DNA of 64,000 nucleotides from Comamonadaceae bacterium UBA2121 (GCA_002331385.1 DCYB01000011.1:357459-421458), one strand, 5' to 3'. Positions 1 through 9,552 are shown, counted from the first letter of the stretch. Numbers and translations are program-made. Notes: generated from the letters alone by a model not told the origin.

Positions 1-1
1 A

Positions 2-208
2 CCCGGATTTGCGCACGGCTTTGTCGTGCTCAGTGATACGGCGGAATTTCTCTACAAGACGACCGATTACTACGCGCCCGAGCACGAGCGCTGCATTGTG
101 TGGAACGACCCGGACATCGGCGTGGATTGGCACTTCGACGGCCAACCGACGCTGTCCGCCAAGGATGCGCAGGGCCTGCCGCTGAAGTCAGCCGACGTGT
201 TCGACTGA
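2..208 (+). CDS. rfbC: dTDP-4-dehydrorhamnose 3,5-epimerase, C-terminal part
   Basis: The reading frame is open from the window edge and ends in TGA at 206-208, so only about the last 68 residues are present. The peptide contains PGFAHGFVVLSD followed by the YKTTDYYAPEHER segment and the IVWNDPDIGVDW stretch, all characteristic of RmlC/RfbC. This cupin enzyme epimerises dTDP-4-keto-6-deoxyglucose at C3 and C5 on the way to dTDP-L-rhamnose, a cytoplasmic precursor of O-antigen. The upstream rml genes should lie just outside the window. The stop is 16 bases from the end of the convergent hydrolase gene. Recognition is firm although the gene is partial. Confidence 0.93.
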   Translation, partial: PGFAHGFVVLSDTAEFLYKTTDYYAPEHERCIVWNDPDIGVDWHFDGQPTLSAKDAQGLPLKSADVFD

Positions 209-224
209 GCGTCAGGGTCGCTGG

Positions 225-2102
225 TCATTTGCGCACGAACCACTGCAGTGCGTCATACATGGTGTTCGCGCCATCACGGGTGTTGTCGGGCGCAATGTCG
301 AAATGGCGCTCGTCATCGGGCGCCCGCAGGCGCGGCGGAACCACGGACAGGAAGAACGGGCTCACGAATTTCGCCCCGGCCTTGTAGTGCGCCACGAAGG
401 CTTCGCGCGCCGCTTCGGGTCGCTTGCTTTGCAGCGGGTTGAATTCGGGCACGCCATACGTGCGCACGTTGCGCTCTTTCAAATACTCGAACACGTAGGG
501 GCTGGCGCCATACTGGTTCACGCCGGTGCGCCACGGCGTGACGTTGGAGACCGACGAGTCGGAGGCAAACAGCACCGGATTCCATGAGCCATTGGTCTCT
601 GAAATGATCTGATGCGAGTAGAGCAACTCTGCAGGCAAGCCCTCGGAGCGTGCGATGCGATAGAACTTGTTGAGCATCTGGTAGACCTGATGCTCGCGAA
701 ACAGGTTCCATTCGCGTGCCAGCGGGTTGTAGTAAACGTCCTGAAGCGAACGTGGGCGGTCAAGCCAGTGCTGCACGCCGGACAGTGCGCTCATCTCACC
801 CAGCGACTTCACGCGTGCGAGCTCCTGCGTGTTCGCGCTCGCCGACTGGTCGCGCGGCACGACCACGAACTCGCGTTCACCCAGCAGATATTTGCGCCCC
901 TTGGATGTGGCAACCAACTGCGCCACATGCTTGCCGGGTGCGAGTGCGCGAAAATCGACGATGGCACGAAAGCCCGTGTTGGGCGAGGTCACCTCGGGCT
1001 TGGCCCGGTACACGTCCATGCGTCCCAATCCCTGAGCGACGGGCGCGTGATAGGCGCCATCCACGTGCAGCGTGAGTGACTCGATGCGCTGCTCCGGATC
1101 CCAGATCCAGCCCATCATCGGCAGTGTTCCGCCCGCATAGGCGTCAAAGTGCTGTGCGAACGAAGTAAGCGATTGCTTGCGGATATCGAGCGATGGCGCA
1201 GGGATGTCGGCAAATGAGGTGAACCGGAATCCCAATTGCTGATTGAGCCGCTCCACCCTGTCGAACTTGTGCTTGAGCCAATCCCGGAATTCCTGTTGCG
1301 AAGCGGGGCTGTAGTCCGTCACGCGGATGTCGTCGAACTCGCCCACGCCGTTCTCGAAATCCGGATACATGTGATGCAACTCACCCGCGACGGTGATGGC
1401 GGAGATCCAGGAGCGCGCGGACTCCGGCAAGGCGTGGATCTGCCGGGTGATCTCCCGCAGTGCCTTGAAGCGGTAGTGGTTGACAGGAATGCGCTCATCC
1501 GTGCGCAGCGTGAACGGTATGACCTGATGCCCGATGTAGCGCGTGGTGGGAACCGGGCCATCCGCGAACGCCAGCAAGTTGGCGGGATCCTTGCCCAACT
1601 CTTGCGACAGTGCGGAACTGCTGTCGTAGTGATCGCCCATCAGATAGACCACCACGGGGCGCTGAATGGCCGCAATGACTCCCAGATAGCGCTCCATTTT
1701 GCGTTGGCTGATATGCCACTGCCCATCGCGCTTTTCATACAGTTCCAGTAATGGAACCAGCAGCGTGTAGCCCAATCGCACCTTGCCCTTGGGGCCGCCT
1801 GGCTCCAGGCGGTTCAACAAATCGATGGCAGCAAGGTCATGCTGCTGGCCGTTGCGCACGCACCAGTCTTCTATCTGGGCAAGCGTGGTCAACTCGGCCA
1901 TCTGGTTGCCTTGCTTGCACAGCAAAATGCCGGAAACCATCGGAGTCACCAGCAAGGGCGCGCGTGGCAGCAGTCCGTCCTCAGCGGGGTGGGCCTGGGC
2001 GGGCGACATGCCGACGGGCCCAAGGCAGAGCAACGCCATGGCGCTCAGGGCTGCTCCTATATTTCCCCTTATTCTTGCTTTATGTGACAGTCCAGATCCC
2101 AT
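225..2102 (-). CDS. secreted glycoside hydrolase family 42-like protein
   Basis: A 625-residue protein with a probable Sec signal peptide (basic n-region, hydrophobic stretch near residues 17-34, likely cleavage after SPAQA). The middle contains a GH42-like pattern: AGELHHMYPDFENG near residue 240, then YSPASQQEFRDWLKHKF and LNQQLGF, resembling the 'crosses a tract then LN-W' region of beta-galactosidase-type TIM barrels. SETNGSW near residue 500 could carry a second catalytic Glu, but the spacing is longer than usual for GH42. A beta-rich insert lies near residues 340-425. Export and proximity to rmlC suggest a role in trimming or handling an extracellular or periplasmic polysaccharide, which is inference. 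The start at 2102 gives the signal peptide directly. Substrate unknown. Confidence 0.65.
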   Translation of the reverse strand: MGSGLSHKARIRGNIGAALSAMALLCLGPVGMSPAQAHPAEDGLLPRAPLLVTPMVSGILLCKQGNQMAELTTLAQIEDWCVRNGQQHDLAAIDLLNRLEPGGPKGKVRLGYTLLVPLLELYEKRDGQWHISQRKMERYLGVIAAIQRPVVVYLMGDHYDSSSALSQELGKDPANLLAFADGPVPTTRYIGHQVIPFTLRTDERIPVNHYRFKALREITRQIHALPESARSWISAITVAGELHHMYPDFENGVGEFDDIRVTDYSPASQQEFRDWLKHKFDRVERLNQQLGFRFTSFADIPAPSLDIRKQSLTSFAQHFDAYAGGTLPMMGWIWDPEQRIESLTLHVDGAYHAPVAQGLGRMDVYRAKPEVTSPNTGFRAIVDFRALAPGKHVAQLVATSKGRKYLLGEREFVVVPRDQSASANTQELARVKSLGEMSALSGVQHWLDRPRSLQDVYYNPLAREWNLFREHQVYQMLNKFYRIARSEGLPAELLYSHQIISETNGSWNPVLFASDSSVSNVTPWRTGVNQYGASPYVFEYLKERNVRTYGVPEFNPLQSKRPEAAREAFVAHYKAGAKFVSPFFLSVVPPRLRAPDDERHFDIAPDNTRDGANTMYDALQWFVRK

Positions 2103-2231
2103 GGTACTCAGATAGGAACAATTCTCGAACGGCGCTCAGGGCGATCGGTATGATGACGGGTTGCGTTGCTTTGGCAGCGAATCCGTTGATGGAGACTACT
2201 TCATAGAATAGGTAGTCGATATGAAGCTTTC

Positions 2232-3962
2232 ATGATGACACAACTTGCAGAGTCCCTCGAACCTACGCTGGCTCCAACGCCCGCGTCCGATCGCATGCGC
2301 CTTGGCGAAATGCTGGTGCAGGCCGGCAAGCTCAACCATCGCGATCTGGAGCGCGCCCTGACGGCACAACGCGAACTGGGTGGCATGCTCGGGCGTGTAC
2401 TGGTGCAACTGGGTGTGGTCTCGGAAGTGGACATCACGCAGACGCTGGCGGCGCAACTCGGCGTCCCGATCGTCACCGCAGACGACTTCCCCACACTGAT
2501 GCCCGAAGTGGAGGGGTTGTCGCTCGATTTTCTTTCCAGCCACAACGTCTATCCGCTGCGCGTGGAAGACGGTCACATGGACGTCGCCATGGCCGTGCCG
2601 CAGGACGACTTCGTGCGCAAGGCCCTGCACATGGTGACGGGGCTGGAGATTCGACCCTTCATCGGCAACGAGGCTGACATCGAGCGCGCACTGGCGCAGC
2701 CGACGCAAGAGGAAATGGAGGGCGACGAGTTCGGCAGCCTGGATGGCGATGCGGGCGATTTCGTCGAGCACCTCAAGGACCTGGCCAGCGAAGCGCCGGT
2801 GATCCGGTTGGTGAACGCCATCGTGGGGCGCGTGATCGACATGCGCGCATCGGACATTCACCTGGAACCATTCGATGATGGCATGCATGTGCGGTATCGG
2901 GTGGATGGCGTGATTCACTCGTCGGAGATCGTGCCACCCAAGCACAGTGCAGCCGTCGGCTCGCGCGTCAAGCTGTTGGCGCACCTCGATATTGCCGAGC
3001 GCCGCCTGCCGCAGGACGGTCGTATCAAGACTCGCGTGAAGGGTCGCGAACTGGATTTGCGTGTCTCCACCGTGCCCACCGTGCACGGCGAGAGCATCGT
3101 GATGCGTGTGCTCGATCGCGCGAGTGTGCGCTTCAGCCTCGCAGACATGGGCTTTGCCGCCGACACGCTGGAAAAATTCAACGCGTTGTTGGCGCGCCCG
3201 CACGGCATTCTATTGGTGACCGGGCCGACCGGCTCGGGCAAGACGACCACGCTGTATGCGGCACTGGCCAAGCTGGATTCGGAAACCCAGAAGATCATCA
3301 CCGTGGAAGATCCGGTGGAATACCAGCTGGAAGGCATCAACCAGATTCAGGTGCATCCGCAAATCAACCTGACGTTTGCGAACGCGCTGCGCTCCATCCT
3401 GCGTCAGGACCCGGACATCATCATGATTGGTGAAATGCGTGACGGCGAAACGGCGCAGATTGCCGTGCAGTCCGCGCTGACAGGTCACCTGGTGCTGTCC
3501 ACGCTGCACACGAATACGGCGGCAGGCGCCATTATCCGTTTGCAGGATATGGGCGTGGAGGGCTATCTGATCACGTCGTCCGTGAACGGCATTCTGGCGC
3601 AGCGACTCGTGCGTACGCTGTGCAACGATTGCAAGGCGCCATACGTGGTGCCTGAGAGCGAATGGAAGTCCTCAGGACTGTCACGTTTTTGCGAACTGGG
3701 CACGTCGGTCTACCGACCGGTGGGCTGCCCCAACTGCCGCCAGACCGGCTTCCGTGGCCGTACCGGTATCCACGAACTGCTGGTGCTGGACGAAAGAGTG
3801 CGCTCGGCCATCCTGCAAGGCAAGGACGCGGGCGAGCTCAACTCGATTGCGTCGCACGACGGCATGCTGAGCCTGCACGAAGATGGGCTGCGCAAGGTGC
3901 TGGCCGGTGTCACCAGCCTTGATGAACTGGCGCGCGTCACCCAGGACCAGAGCGATGCCTGA
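2232..3962 (+). CDS. gspE: type II secretion system ATPase GspE
   Basis: A 576-residue cytoplasmic ATPase that powers pseudopilus assembly in the T2SS. Visible parts in order are an N-terminal MshEN/GspE-N type region (about residues 20-160, with the RLGEMLVQAGKL entry motif), the Walker A GPTGSGKTTT at residues 331-340, Walker B/Asp-box segment DPDIIMIGEMRD, the His box TLHTNTAAG, and a four-cysteine zinc site (C464, C467, C499, C502). Length matches the family. It opens the gsp operon, and its last codons overlap the start of gspF by 8 bases. The divergent 129-base gap to the hydrolase gene must hold the operon promoter, but no clear -35/-10 pair was seen. Confidence 0.97.
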   Translation: MMTQLAESLEPTLAPTPASDRMRLGEMLVQAGKLNHRDLERALTAQRELGGMLGRVLVQLGVVSEVDITQTLAAQLGVPIVTADDFPTLMPEVEGLSLDFLSSHNVYPLRVEDGHMDVAMAVPQDDFVRKALHMVTGLEIRPFIGNEADIERALAQPTQEEMEGDEFGSLDGDAGDFVEHLKDLASEAPVIRLVNAIVGRVIDMRASDIHLEPFDDGMHVRYRVDGVIHSSEIVPPKHSAAVGSRVKLLAHLDIAERRLPQDGRIKTRVKGRELDLRVSTVPTVHGESIVMRVLDRASVRFSLADMGFAADTLEKFNALLARPHGILLVTGPTGSGKTTTLYAALAKLDSETQKIITVEDPVEYQLEGINQIQVHPQINLTFANALRSILRQDPDIIMIGEMRDGETAQIAVQSALTGHLVLSTLHTNTAAGAIIRLQDMGVEGYLITSSVNGILAQRLVRTLCNDCKAPYVVPESEWKSSGLSRFCELGTSVYRPVGCPNCRQTGFRGRTGIHELLVLDERVRSAILQGKDAGELNSIASHDGMLSLHEDGLRKVLAGVTSLDELARVTQDQSDA

Positions 3963-5226
3963 TTTTGAGTGGAGCGCCGCCGCCGCCAACGGCAAAGTCA
4001 CCAAGGGCAGCCTCAATGCCGCCAGCAGCGCACAAGTGCTCAAGCGCCTGCGCGACCAAGGGCTGACGCCGCTGGATGTGCGCGAAGCCGGTGCGGGCGG
4101 CGCAGCGAGCACGCGCGCCGGTGCGTCAGGCAGGGCTGGTGCGACGGCAGGCGCGTTGAGTGCGCCGAGAAAAAAAGGCAACCCCAAAGCCAAGGTGAAT
4201 GCCGCCGACGTGCTGTCCATGACGTCGGAGTTGTCCATCATGCTGAAGGCCGGGCTGGCGCTCGACAATGCACTGCGCGTGCTCATCGACATGAGCTACA
4301 AGCCGACGATGACGGCGCTGCTCAGCGACATCCTGGACAAGGTGAAGAGTGGCACGCCGCTCAGCAAGGCGCTCTCGGGGCATCCGCATCTGTTCAGCGA
4401 CTTCTATGTGAACATGATCCGCTCGGGCGAAATCTCCGGGCAGATGGCCTCGGTGCTGGCGCGTCTCGTGGAGCACATGGAGCGTGTGCGCTCGCTGCGG
4501 GAAAGCGTGATCTCCGCCGCTATTTACCCGGCCATCCTCTTGGGCGTGGCGGTGCTGTCGCTCATCGCCATGCTGGGCTTTGTCGTGCCTCAGTTTGAAA
4601 AGCTGTTCAATGATATGGGCGATGCGTTGCCCATGCCCACGCGCGTCGTGATGAACATTGGCAAAGTGTTCCAGCATTACGGCTGGTTCATCTGCATGGC
4701 AGCGGCGCTGCTCGTCTGGCTTCTCATCAAGTGGCTAAAGACACCCGGCGGTCGCCAATGGTGGCAGTCCGTGGTGCTGCGCCTACCGCTGGTGGGTACG
4801 CTGTCGCAAAAGTACGAGATGACACTGTTCTCGCGCTCGCTCGGCACACTGCTGGGCAACGGTGTTCCCTTGCTCACCGCTATGCACATCTCCACGCAGA
4901 CGGTGACCAATCTGCTGCTGCGCAAACCGCTGGAAACCATCGCGCCTAAAGTGAAAGAGGGCGGCAAGGTAGCCGATGCGGCAGTTGGCACGGGTGTGTT
5001 CGAGCCGCTTGCCATCAACTTGCTGCGCGTCGGTGAGGAAACTGGCCGCCTCGGGCAGATGACGCTGGAGCTGGCCAATATTTTGAACCGCGAGGTGGAA
5101 GTCGGTATCAAACGCACCCTGACACTCGTAGAGCCAGTGTTGATCCTGGTGCTCGGTATCCTGATCGCCTCGATCATCGTGTCGATTCTTCTCGGCATCC
5201 TCTCTGTTAACGATCTTGCTGCTTAA
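3955..5226 (+). CDS. gspF: type II secretion inner-membrane platform protein GspF
   Basis: A 423-residue polytopic platform protein that couples GspE to pseudopilin assembly. The start ATG at 3955 (MPDFEWSAAAANG) overlaps the end of gspE. A longer open frame from 3883 would read through gspE and lacks family similarity. Two GspF domains are seen: one around residues 95-215 (DVLSMTSELSIMLKAG, LSDFYVNMIRSGE) and a repeat around 295-415 (YEMTLFSRSLGTLLGNG, LAINLLRVGEETGRL). Hydrophobic segments lie near residues 190-220, 240-260 and 395-420. Residues 45-75 form an Ala/Gly-rich linker longer than in many homologues. Confidence 0.96.
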   Translation: MPDFEWSAAAANGKVTKGSLNAASSAQVLKRLRDQGLTPLDVREAGAGGAASTRAGASGRAGATAGALSAPRKKGNPKAKVNAADVLSMTSELSIMLKAGLALDNALRVLIDMSYKPTMTALLSDILDKVKSGTPLSKALSGHPHLFSDFYVNMIRSGEISGQMASVLARLVEHMERVRSLRESVISAAIYPAILLGVAVLSLIAMLGFVVPQFEKLFNDMGDALPMPTRVVMNIGKVFQHYGWFICMAAALLVWLLIKWLKTPGGRQWWQSVVLRLPLVGTLSQKYEMTLFSRSLGTLLGNGVPLLTAMHISTQTVTNLLLRKPLETIAPKVKEGGKVADAAVGTGVFEPLAINLLRVGEETGRLGQMTLELANILNREVEVGIKRTLTLVEPVLILVLGILIASIIVSILLGILSVNDLAA

Positions 5227-5231
5227 CTGTT

Positions 5232-5678
5232 ATGACCCTGACCATGAAAAACAACCAACGTCAAAAGAAGGCCCAGACGGGCTTCACCCTCATTGAATTG
5301 CTGGTGGTGCTGGCCATCCTGACGCTGCTGGCCGGCCTCGTCGGCCCGCGCGTGCTGAACCAGCTGGGCGGCGCCAAGTCCAAGTCCACTGCCGTGCAGA
5401 TCGCCGACATCGACAAGGCACTGGAGATCTACAAGCTCGACGTGGGCCGTTATCCCACGAACGAAGAAGGTCTGTCCGCGCTCATGAAGCGCCCCGGCAG
5501 TGCCAATGGCTGGGCCGGTCCTTATCTGAAGGGCGACGAAGTGCCGACCGACGCCTGGGGCCACGCGTTCCGTTACGCCAATCCCGGCCCGAACGGCGGC
5601 ATCGAGATTCTTTCGCTGGGTGCCGATGGCGCTCCGGGCGGCGACGGCGAAAACGCCGACGTGCGCAACGCCAAGTAA
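5232..5678 (+). CDS. gspG: major pseudopilin GspG
   Basis: A 148-residue major pseudopilin of the T2SS. The prepilin peptidase site is QTG|FTLIELLVVLAIL, giving a short basic leader and the conserved Glu at +5. The C-terminal half has the GspG signatures IDKALEIYKLDVGRYPT, GWAGPYLKG and DAWGHAF, and the calcium-loop-like LGADGAPGGDGENAD. Two starts are possible, 5232 (MTLTM) and 5244 (MKNNQ). The second gives a more usual leader length. It follows gspF by 5 bases in the operon. Confidence 0.96.
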   Translation: MTLTMKNNQRQKKAQTGFTLIELLVVLAILTLLAGLVGPRVLNQLGGAKSKSTAVQIADIDKALEIYKLDVGRYPTNEEGLSALMKRPGSANGWAGPYLKGDEVPTDAWGHAFRYANPGPNGGIEILSLGADGAPGGDGENADVRNAK

Positions 5679-5705
5679 TCCAACGCCATTGTTTGCAGTC
5701 TTGTC

Positions 5706-6152
5706 GTGGAAAGGGCGCGCGGATTCACATTGATCGAGCTGATGGTGGTGTTCGCCATTCTGGCTCTGGTCATGTCAGTCGCGCCGTCGGCCTACGACAA
5801 GATGAAGACCTCGATGGAATACCGCGACGTGGTGCGTGGCGTAGTCACTGACATGCGCGCCGCGCGCCAGCAAGCCGTGCTCACTGGCCGCGATGCGATA
5901 TTTGCGGTCGATCTGGAACACAGCCAATACGGCGTTGAAGGCGGCAAGCCGCGCTCGATTCCCTCCGAAGTGGAACTGCGCGCCATCGTGGCCGACAGCG
6001 AAGCGCGCGGCGCGTATTTCGCCATCCGTTTCCTGCCCTCGGGCGGCGCGAGCGGTGGCAGCGTCGATGTGCTGCGCCATTCGGGCGACGGCGTGCGCTT
6101 GCGCGTGGACTGGTTCTCGGGCCGCGTGGAACAGGAGCCGGTGCAGCGATGA
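5706..6152 (+). CDS. gspH: minor pseudopilin GspH
   Basis: A 148-residue minor pseudopilin starting at a GTG codon. The very short leader MERARG is followed by FTLIELMVVFAILALVMS, the type IV prepilin methylation motif with Glu at +5 and a hydrophobic alpha1 helix. The downstream MRAARQQAVLTGRDAIFAVD segment is typical of GspH/FimT proteins. It overlaps gspI by four bases (ATGA). Products of gspH, I, J and K form the tip of the pseudopilus. Confidence 0.92.
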   Translation: MERARGFTLIELMVVFAILALVMSVAPSAYDKMKTSMEYRDVVRGVVTDMRAARQQAVLTGRDAIFAVDLEHSQYGVEGGKPRSIPSEVELRAIVADSEARGAYFAIRFLPSGGASGGSVDVLRHSGDGVRLRVDWFSGRVEQEPVQR

Positions 6153-6592
6153 CCGCGATCTTGCGCCATTCCCGTAAATCGCGCGCGCGCGGGGCGAAAG
6201 CACGCGCTTTCTCACGCGGCTTTTCCTTGCTGGAGTTGCTTGTCGCCTTTGCGATCATGGCGATCTCCCTCGGGGTGCTTTATCGCGCTACGGGTTCCAG
6301 CGTGCGCAGCGTGGGAGATCTCGATGTGCGCCAACAGGCCTCGTCCGTTCTGGAGTCCACCCTGAATCGGGTCGATGGCGTGCCTGCTTCTGGAATGTCT
6401 GAGTCGGGGAGCGTAGGCAACATCCAATGGCAACTGCAGACGCGTTCCTACGAGTCAGGCATGAATAGCCCCCAGGCACCCAAGTTGCATGAAGTACTGG
6501 TCACCGTGAGCTGGTACGAGCGCGGGGAGTCCAAAGAGCTGTCACTGACCACATTGCGCCCCCAGCGTGGGCCGAGAAAGCCTGGAGCGTGA
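6149..6592 (+). CDS. gspI: minor pseudopilin GspI
   Basis: A 147-residue prepilin-like protein. A long basic leader (about 23 residues) precedes RG|FSLLELLVAFAIMAISLG, the cleavage and methylation motif. The rest includes WQLQTRSY and VLVTVSWYERGE, matching the beta-strand region of GspI. The start overlaps the gspH stop and the stop overlaps the gspJ GTG start, so translation is probably coupled. Identification rests on the prepilin motif, size and operon order. Confidence 0.88.
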   Translation: MTAILRHSRKSRARGAKARAFSRGFSLLELLVAFAIMAISLGVLYRATGSSVRSVGDLDVRQQASSVLESTLNRVDGVPASGMSESGSVGNIQWQLQTRSYESGMNSPQAPKLHEVLVTVSWYERGESKELSLTTLRPQRGPRKPGA

Positions 6593-7335
6593 CGGCCATG
6601 GCAAGCGGTGTGCAGCGTGCGAACCCTGAGAAAAGGCGCGGAAGCATCCAGCGCGGCTTCACGCTGCTTGAGATGCTGGTGGTCATGACGCTTTTGTCGA
6701 TCATTATGCTGGCCATGGTGTCGGCGATGCGCAGTGCGGGCCAGAGCAGTGACCGGGTGGATGCACGATTGGCCATCCAGGATGAAGAACGTGTTGCCGA
6801 GCGGTTCATCCGCAGTGCCTTGAGCCGGATTTCCGAGCGTGCGATGGTCGGCGCACTGATGACGGGCTCGCCCACTCAAGGCAGTTCCGGCAAGCCGCCA
6901 ATACTTTTTCAGGGTGGCCCGGACCAGATTTCGTGGGTGGGGGTGTTGCCTGCCCGTTATGGAGCCGGGGGCCGCAGCTTTATGCACCTTGCAGTAGAGC
7001 CTGCGGGCGATTCAGCCGCGCTGGTGCTGCGCTATTTGCCCTGGCAAGACCAGCCGGCGTTTCCGGACTGGAATTCGGCCTCGGCCCAGGTGCTGCTCTA
7101 CGATGTCGCCGGGCTGTCCATCCAGTATGAAAATGATCGCCCAGCCAATGTGGACGCCAACAGTGAATGGCAGTCCCCGTGGGCGCAATCAGATCATTTA
7201 CCTGCCCGTGTGGTGCTGGACGTTCAGCGCAATTCCCTCGGACCTTTGCAATGGGTCGTCCCGCTATGGCCGCTGGTGACCAGTAGGCCTGGAGGCGCGA
7301 ACGACGACGAAACGGTGATTGGGGGAAGTGAATGA
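6589..7335 (+). CDS. gspJ: minor pseudopilin GspJ
   Basis: A 248-residue minor pseudopilin. A GTG start overlaps the gspI stop. An ATG at 6598 is an alternative start. The prepilin motif is QRG|FTLLEMLVVMTLLSIIMLAM. The C-terminal region is larger than in GspH/I, as expected for GspJ, and includes the LAVEPAGDSAALVLRYLPW stretch. It overlaps gspK by four bases. GspJ pairs with GspI and GspK at the pseudopilus tip. Confidence 0.88.
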   Translation: MTAMASGVQRANPEKRRGSIQRGFTLLEMLVVMTLLSIIMLAMVSAMRSAGQSSDRVDARLAIQDEERVAERFIRSALSRISERAMVGALMTGSPTQGSSGKPPILFQGGPDQISWVGVLPARYGAGGRSFMHLAVEPAGDSAALVLRYLPWQDQPAFPDWNSASAQVLLYDVAGLSIQYENDRPANVDANSEWQSPWAQSDHLPARVVLDVQRNSLGPLQWVVPLWPLVTSRPGGANDDETVIGGSE

Positions 7336-8201
7336 GGAGTTCATTCCAAGTCCGATCGCGCGTCGCGACAGAAAGCGGCTTTGCGCTGATTGCCGTTTTG
7401 TGGCTGGTCGCGGCCATGAGCGTCATGGTGACGGGAATCATGCTGTCGGTGAAATCCGAGTTGAAGGTGGCCGCGTTCACACGTCAGACCCTCATGGCCA
7501 AGGCGGTTGCCGAAGGGGCGATGCAACTCGCCATGCAGGCCGTGGTTGCCCAGGGCACAAGACCCGACAAGATCGTAGAGGCGCCCGTATCCTATGCAGG
7601 GCAAGACGTGATGGTGCGCATGATCCCGATGACGGGCTACATCAACATCAATCGAGCGCCTGTTGATCTGTTGGTGGCGTTGTTCAAGACAGGCGCTGGG
7701 CTGGATGACGCAAGCGCGACGAATCTGGCTAACTCCATTGAGATGGCCAGGCGCACTCCCGGACCTTCGGGCAAGCCACCGGGATTCGAGGCGGTCGAAG
7801 ACTTGTTGCATATTCCCGGAATCGACTACCCGATCTATGCGCGCGTCGCACCGTTAGTGACGACCGACTCCGGCGGAAGCGGCCAAGTTAATCCGCAGGC
7901 CGCACCTCCCAATGTGCTCAATATTGTTGCAGGGGGTAATGAAGCAGCGGTGTCCAGATTCGTGAATGCGAGGGGCGGCGATAATGTGGGCGCGGACACC
8001 AGCGGCATGAACGGTGCTTGGCTCTCCAGTGGATCCTCCTCTCGCACGGTAGAACTGACGGCGCGGGTGCCGTTGCCCGATGGCGGGGCTGTCGTTGTAC
8101 TACGCCGATACCAGATCACGAATTCATCGCGAGACGGGTTACCATGGCGGGTTTTTTATGCGGATTCCCAAGTGGAGCCGGCGCCGCAGCCACATATATA
8201 G
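7332..8201 (+). CDS. gspK: pseudopilus tip protein GspK
   Basis: A 289-residue protein with a leader ending ESG|FALIAVLWLVAAMSVMVTG. The residue at +5 is Ala rather than Glu, the known feature that marks GspK among pseudopilins. The DINRAPVDLL-like segment YININRAPVDLLVALF and the LLHIPGIDYPIYARVAPLVTT region match the GspK helix-hairpin part. Shorter than some GspK proteins (about 300-330). Start overlaps gspJ. Confidence 0.92.
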   Translation: MRSSFQVRSRVATESGFALIAVLWLVAAMSVMVTGIMLSVKSELKVAAFTRQTLMAKAVAEGAMQLAMQAVVAQGTRPDKIVEAPVSYAGQDVMVRMIPMTGYININRAPVDLLVALFKTGAGLDDASATNLANSIEMARRTPGPSGKPPGFEAVEDLLHIPGIDYPIYARVAPLVTTDSGGSGQVNPQAAPPNVLNIVAGGNEAAVSRFVNARGGDNVGADTSGMNGAWLSSGSSSRTVELTARVPLPDGGAVVVLRRYQITNSSRDGLPWRVFYADSQVEPAPQPHI

Positions 8202-8211
8202 AACTTGAAGC

Positions 8212-9552
8212 ATGCCCATTGCCAGTGACGATCTGAGGCTGTTCGGCCTTGACCTGCGAAATCTTTGGCACGACCTTCGCCGTCCGTGGGCGAAGCTGGT
8301 CGGCACGCCAGCATGGGCCTGGCTAGCACCCAGGACCGTGATCCAGGTGGCGGGCGTCGAGCAGAATGGATCGATTTGGGCGCCCGATCCGAACACACGC
8401 GGCTTCTTGCGCCGAGCGACCAGCGCTCAGGATCGAACAGCGGCGCCGTTTCGGGCCATCCTGCTTGCGGAAGATCTGCTGCTGCGCAAGCGATTGGTCA
8501 TGCCTTTGCTGGACGCGGACCAAATGAAGCAGGCGTTGTCATTGGAAGCGCTCAATAGCAACCCGTTTGCCAACTCGGGCCTGGTTTGGGGATATGCACT
8601 CAATCCACAGGAGTCGCACCAGGACGCCGACACGGTCGCGGTCGATATGGTGATGGCGTCGCGTGAACGGGTGGAACGGTTTATCGCGTCCCAGATGCGC
8701 GAAGATGACCCGGCGCAGCGGTTGGAGGTCTGGGCGTTGCTACCCCGGCTGCAGGATCGGGCGATGCCTTTGATGGGCTTTGGCGAAGTACTGCGTGAAC
8801 AACATGCAAAGCGATATTGGGTAAGAGTCGGATTGCTGTCGCTGCTGGGCTTGGGACTTGGCATTGCGATGGGGGTCACTCCGTTCCTGCAATCCCGCGC
8901 CCGGGTTCTGCAAGCCAATGCTGCTTATGCGGTGCTGGACAAGCAGGCTGCGCCCCAGTTGGCAAAGCGCGATTCGCTTCTGAAAGTGGAAGATCAGGTG
9001 AAGGCGCTTGCCGACATCATTGGGCATCGACTCGATCCGTTGCAACTGATTCAAGCGCTGACCAATGCACTCTCTGACGATACCGTCTTGCAGCGACTCC
9101 AGATCGAGGGACGCAAAGTGTTGATTGCTGGTCAAGCGAGTGACTCGGCGTCGTTGATGCAGAAGCTGGGTGCGATGCCGCAAATCAAGGATGTGCGCGC
9201 GCCCTCTGCGGCAGTGCGTCAACCAGGAATGGCCAAAGAATCTTTTCAGATTGAATTTCAGTTGGTGGATGACTTTGGTGTATCCCCTTCAGATGCGGCA
9301 ACGGCAGCCGCCCTGGCTCCGGCCGGTGCCGCCTCAACTCCGGTTATTGCACCCGTGCCAACGCCTGCACCCGCAGCCACAGCGTCGACTGAAGCGCCTT
9401 CCGCGCCCGGCGCACCAGTGCCAGCACCGGTCGCGGCGCCGAATCCGGTGACCCCTGCCAATCCCGCGCCAACAGTCGCACCGGCTGTGAAGCCGACCGC
9501 ACCGCCTGCGCCTCCGGCCAAGGGGGATCCCACCGAGACGATTGGAGGATAG
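8212..9552 (+). CDS. gspL: type II secretion protein GspL
   Basis: A 446-residue inner-membrane platform protein linking GspE to GspM. The N-terminal cytoplasmic portion (residues 1-200) is followed by one transmembrane helix (about residues 205-225, VGLLSLLGLGLGIAMG) and a periplasmic ferredoxin-like region (LADIIGHRLDPLQLIQALTNAL ... LQRLQIEGRKVLIAGQA). The last 90 or so residues are an unusual Pro/Ala tail with repeated APAPAA-type units, probably a disordered periplasmic spacer. Position between gspK and gspM supports the call. Sequence similarity to enterobacterial GspL is weak. Confidence 0.85.
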   Translation: MPIASDDLRLFGLDLRNLWHDLRRPWAKLVGTPAWAWLAPRTVIQVAGVEQNGSIWAPDPNTRGFLRRATSAQDRTAAPFRAILLAEDLLLRKRLVMPLLDADQMKQALSLEALNSNPFANSGLVWGYALNPQESHQDADTVAVDMVMASRERVERFIASQMREDDPAQRLEVWALLPRLQDRAMPLMGFGEVLREQHAKRYWVRVGLLSLLGLGLGIAMGVTPFLQSRARVLQANAAYAVLDKQAAPQLAKRDSLLKVEDQVKALADIIGHRLDPLQLIQALTNALSDDTVLQRLQIEGRKVLIAGQASDSASLMQKLGAMPQIKDVRAPSAAVRQPGMAKESFQIEFQLVDDFGVSPSDAATAAALAPAGAASTPVIAPVPTPAPAATASTEAPSAPGAPVPAPVAAPNPVTPANPAPTVAPAVKPTAPPAPPAKGDPTETIGG

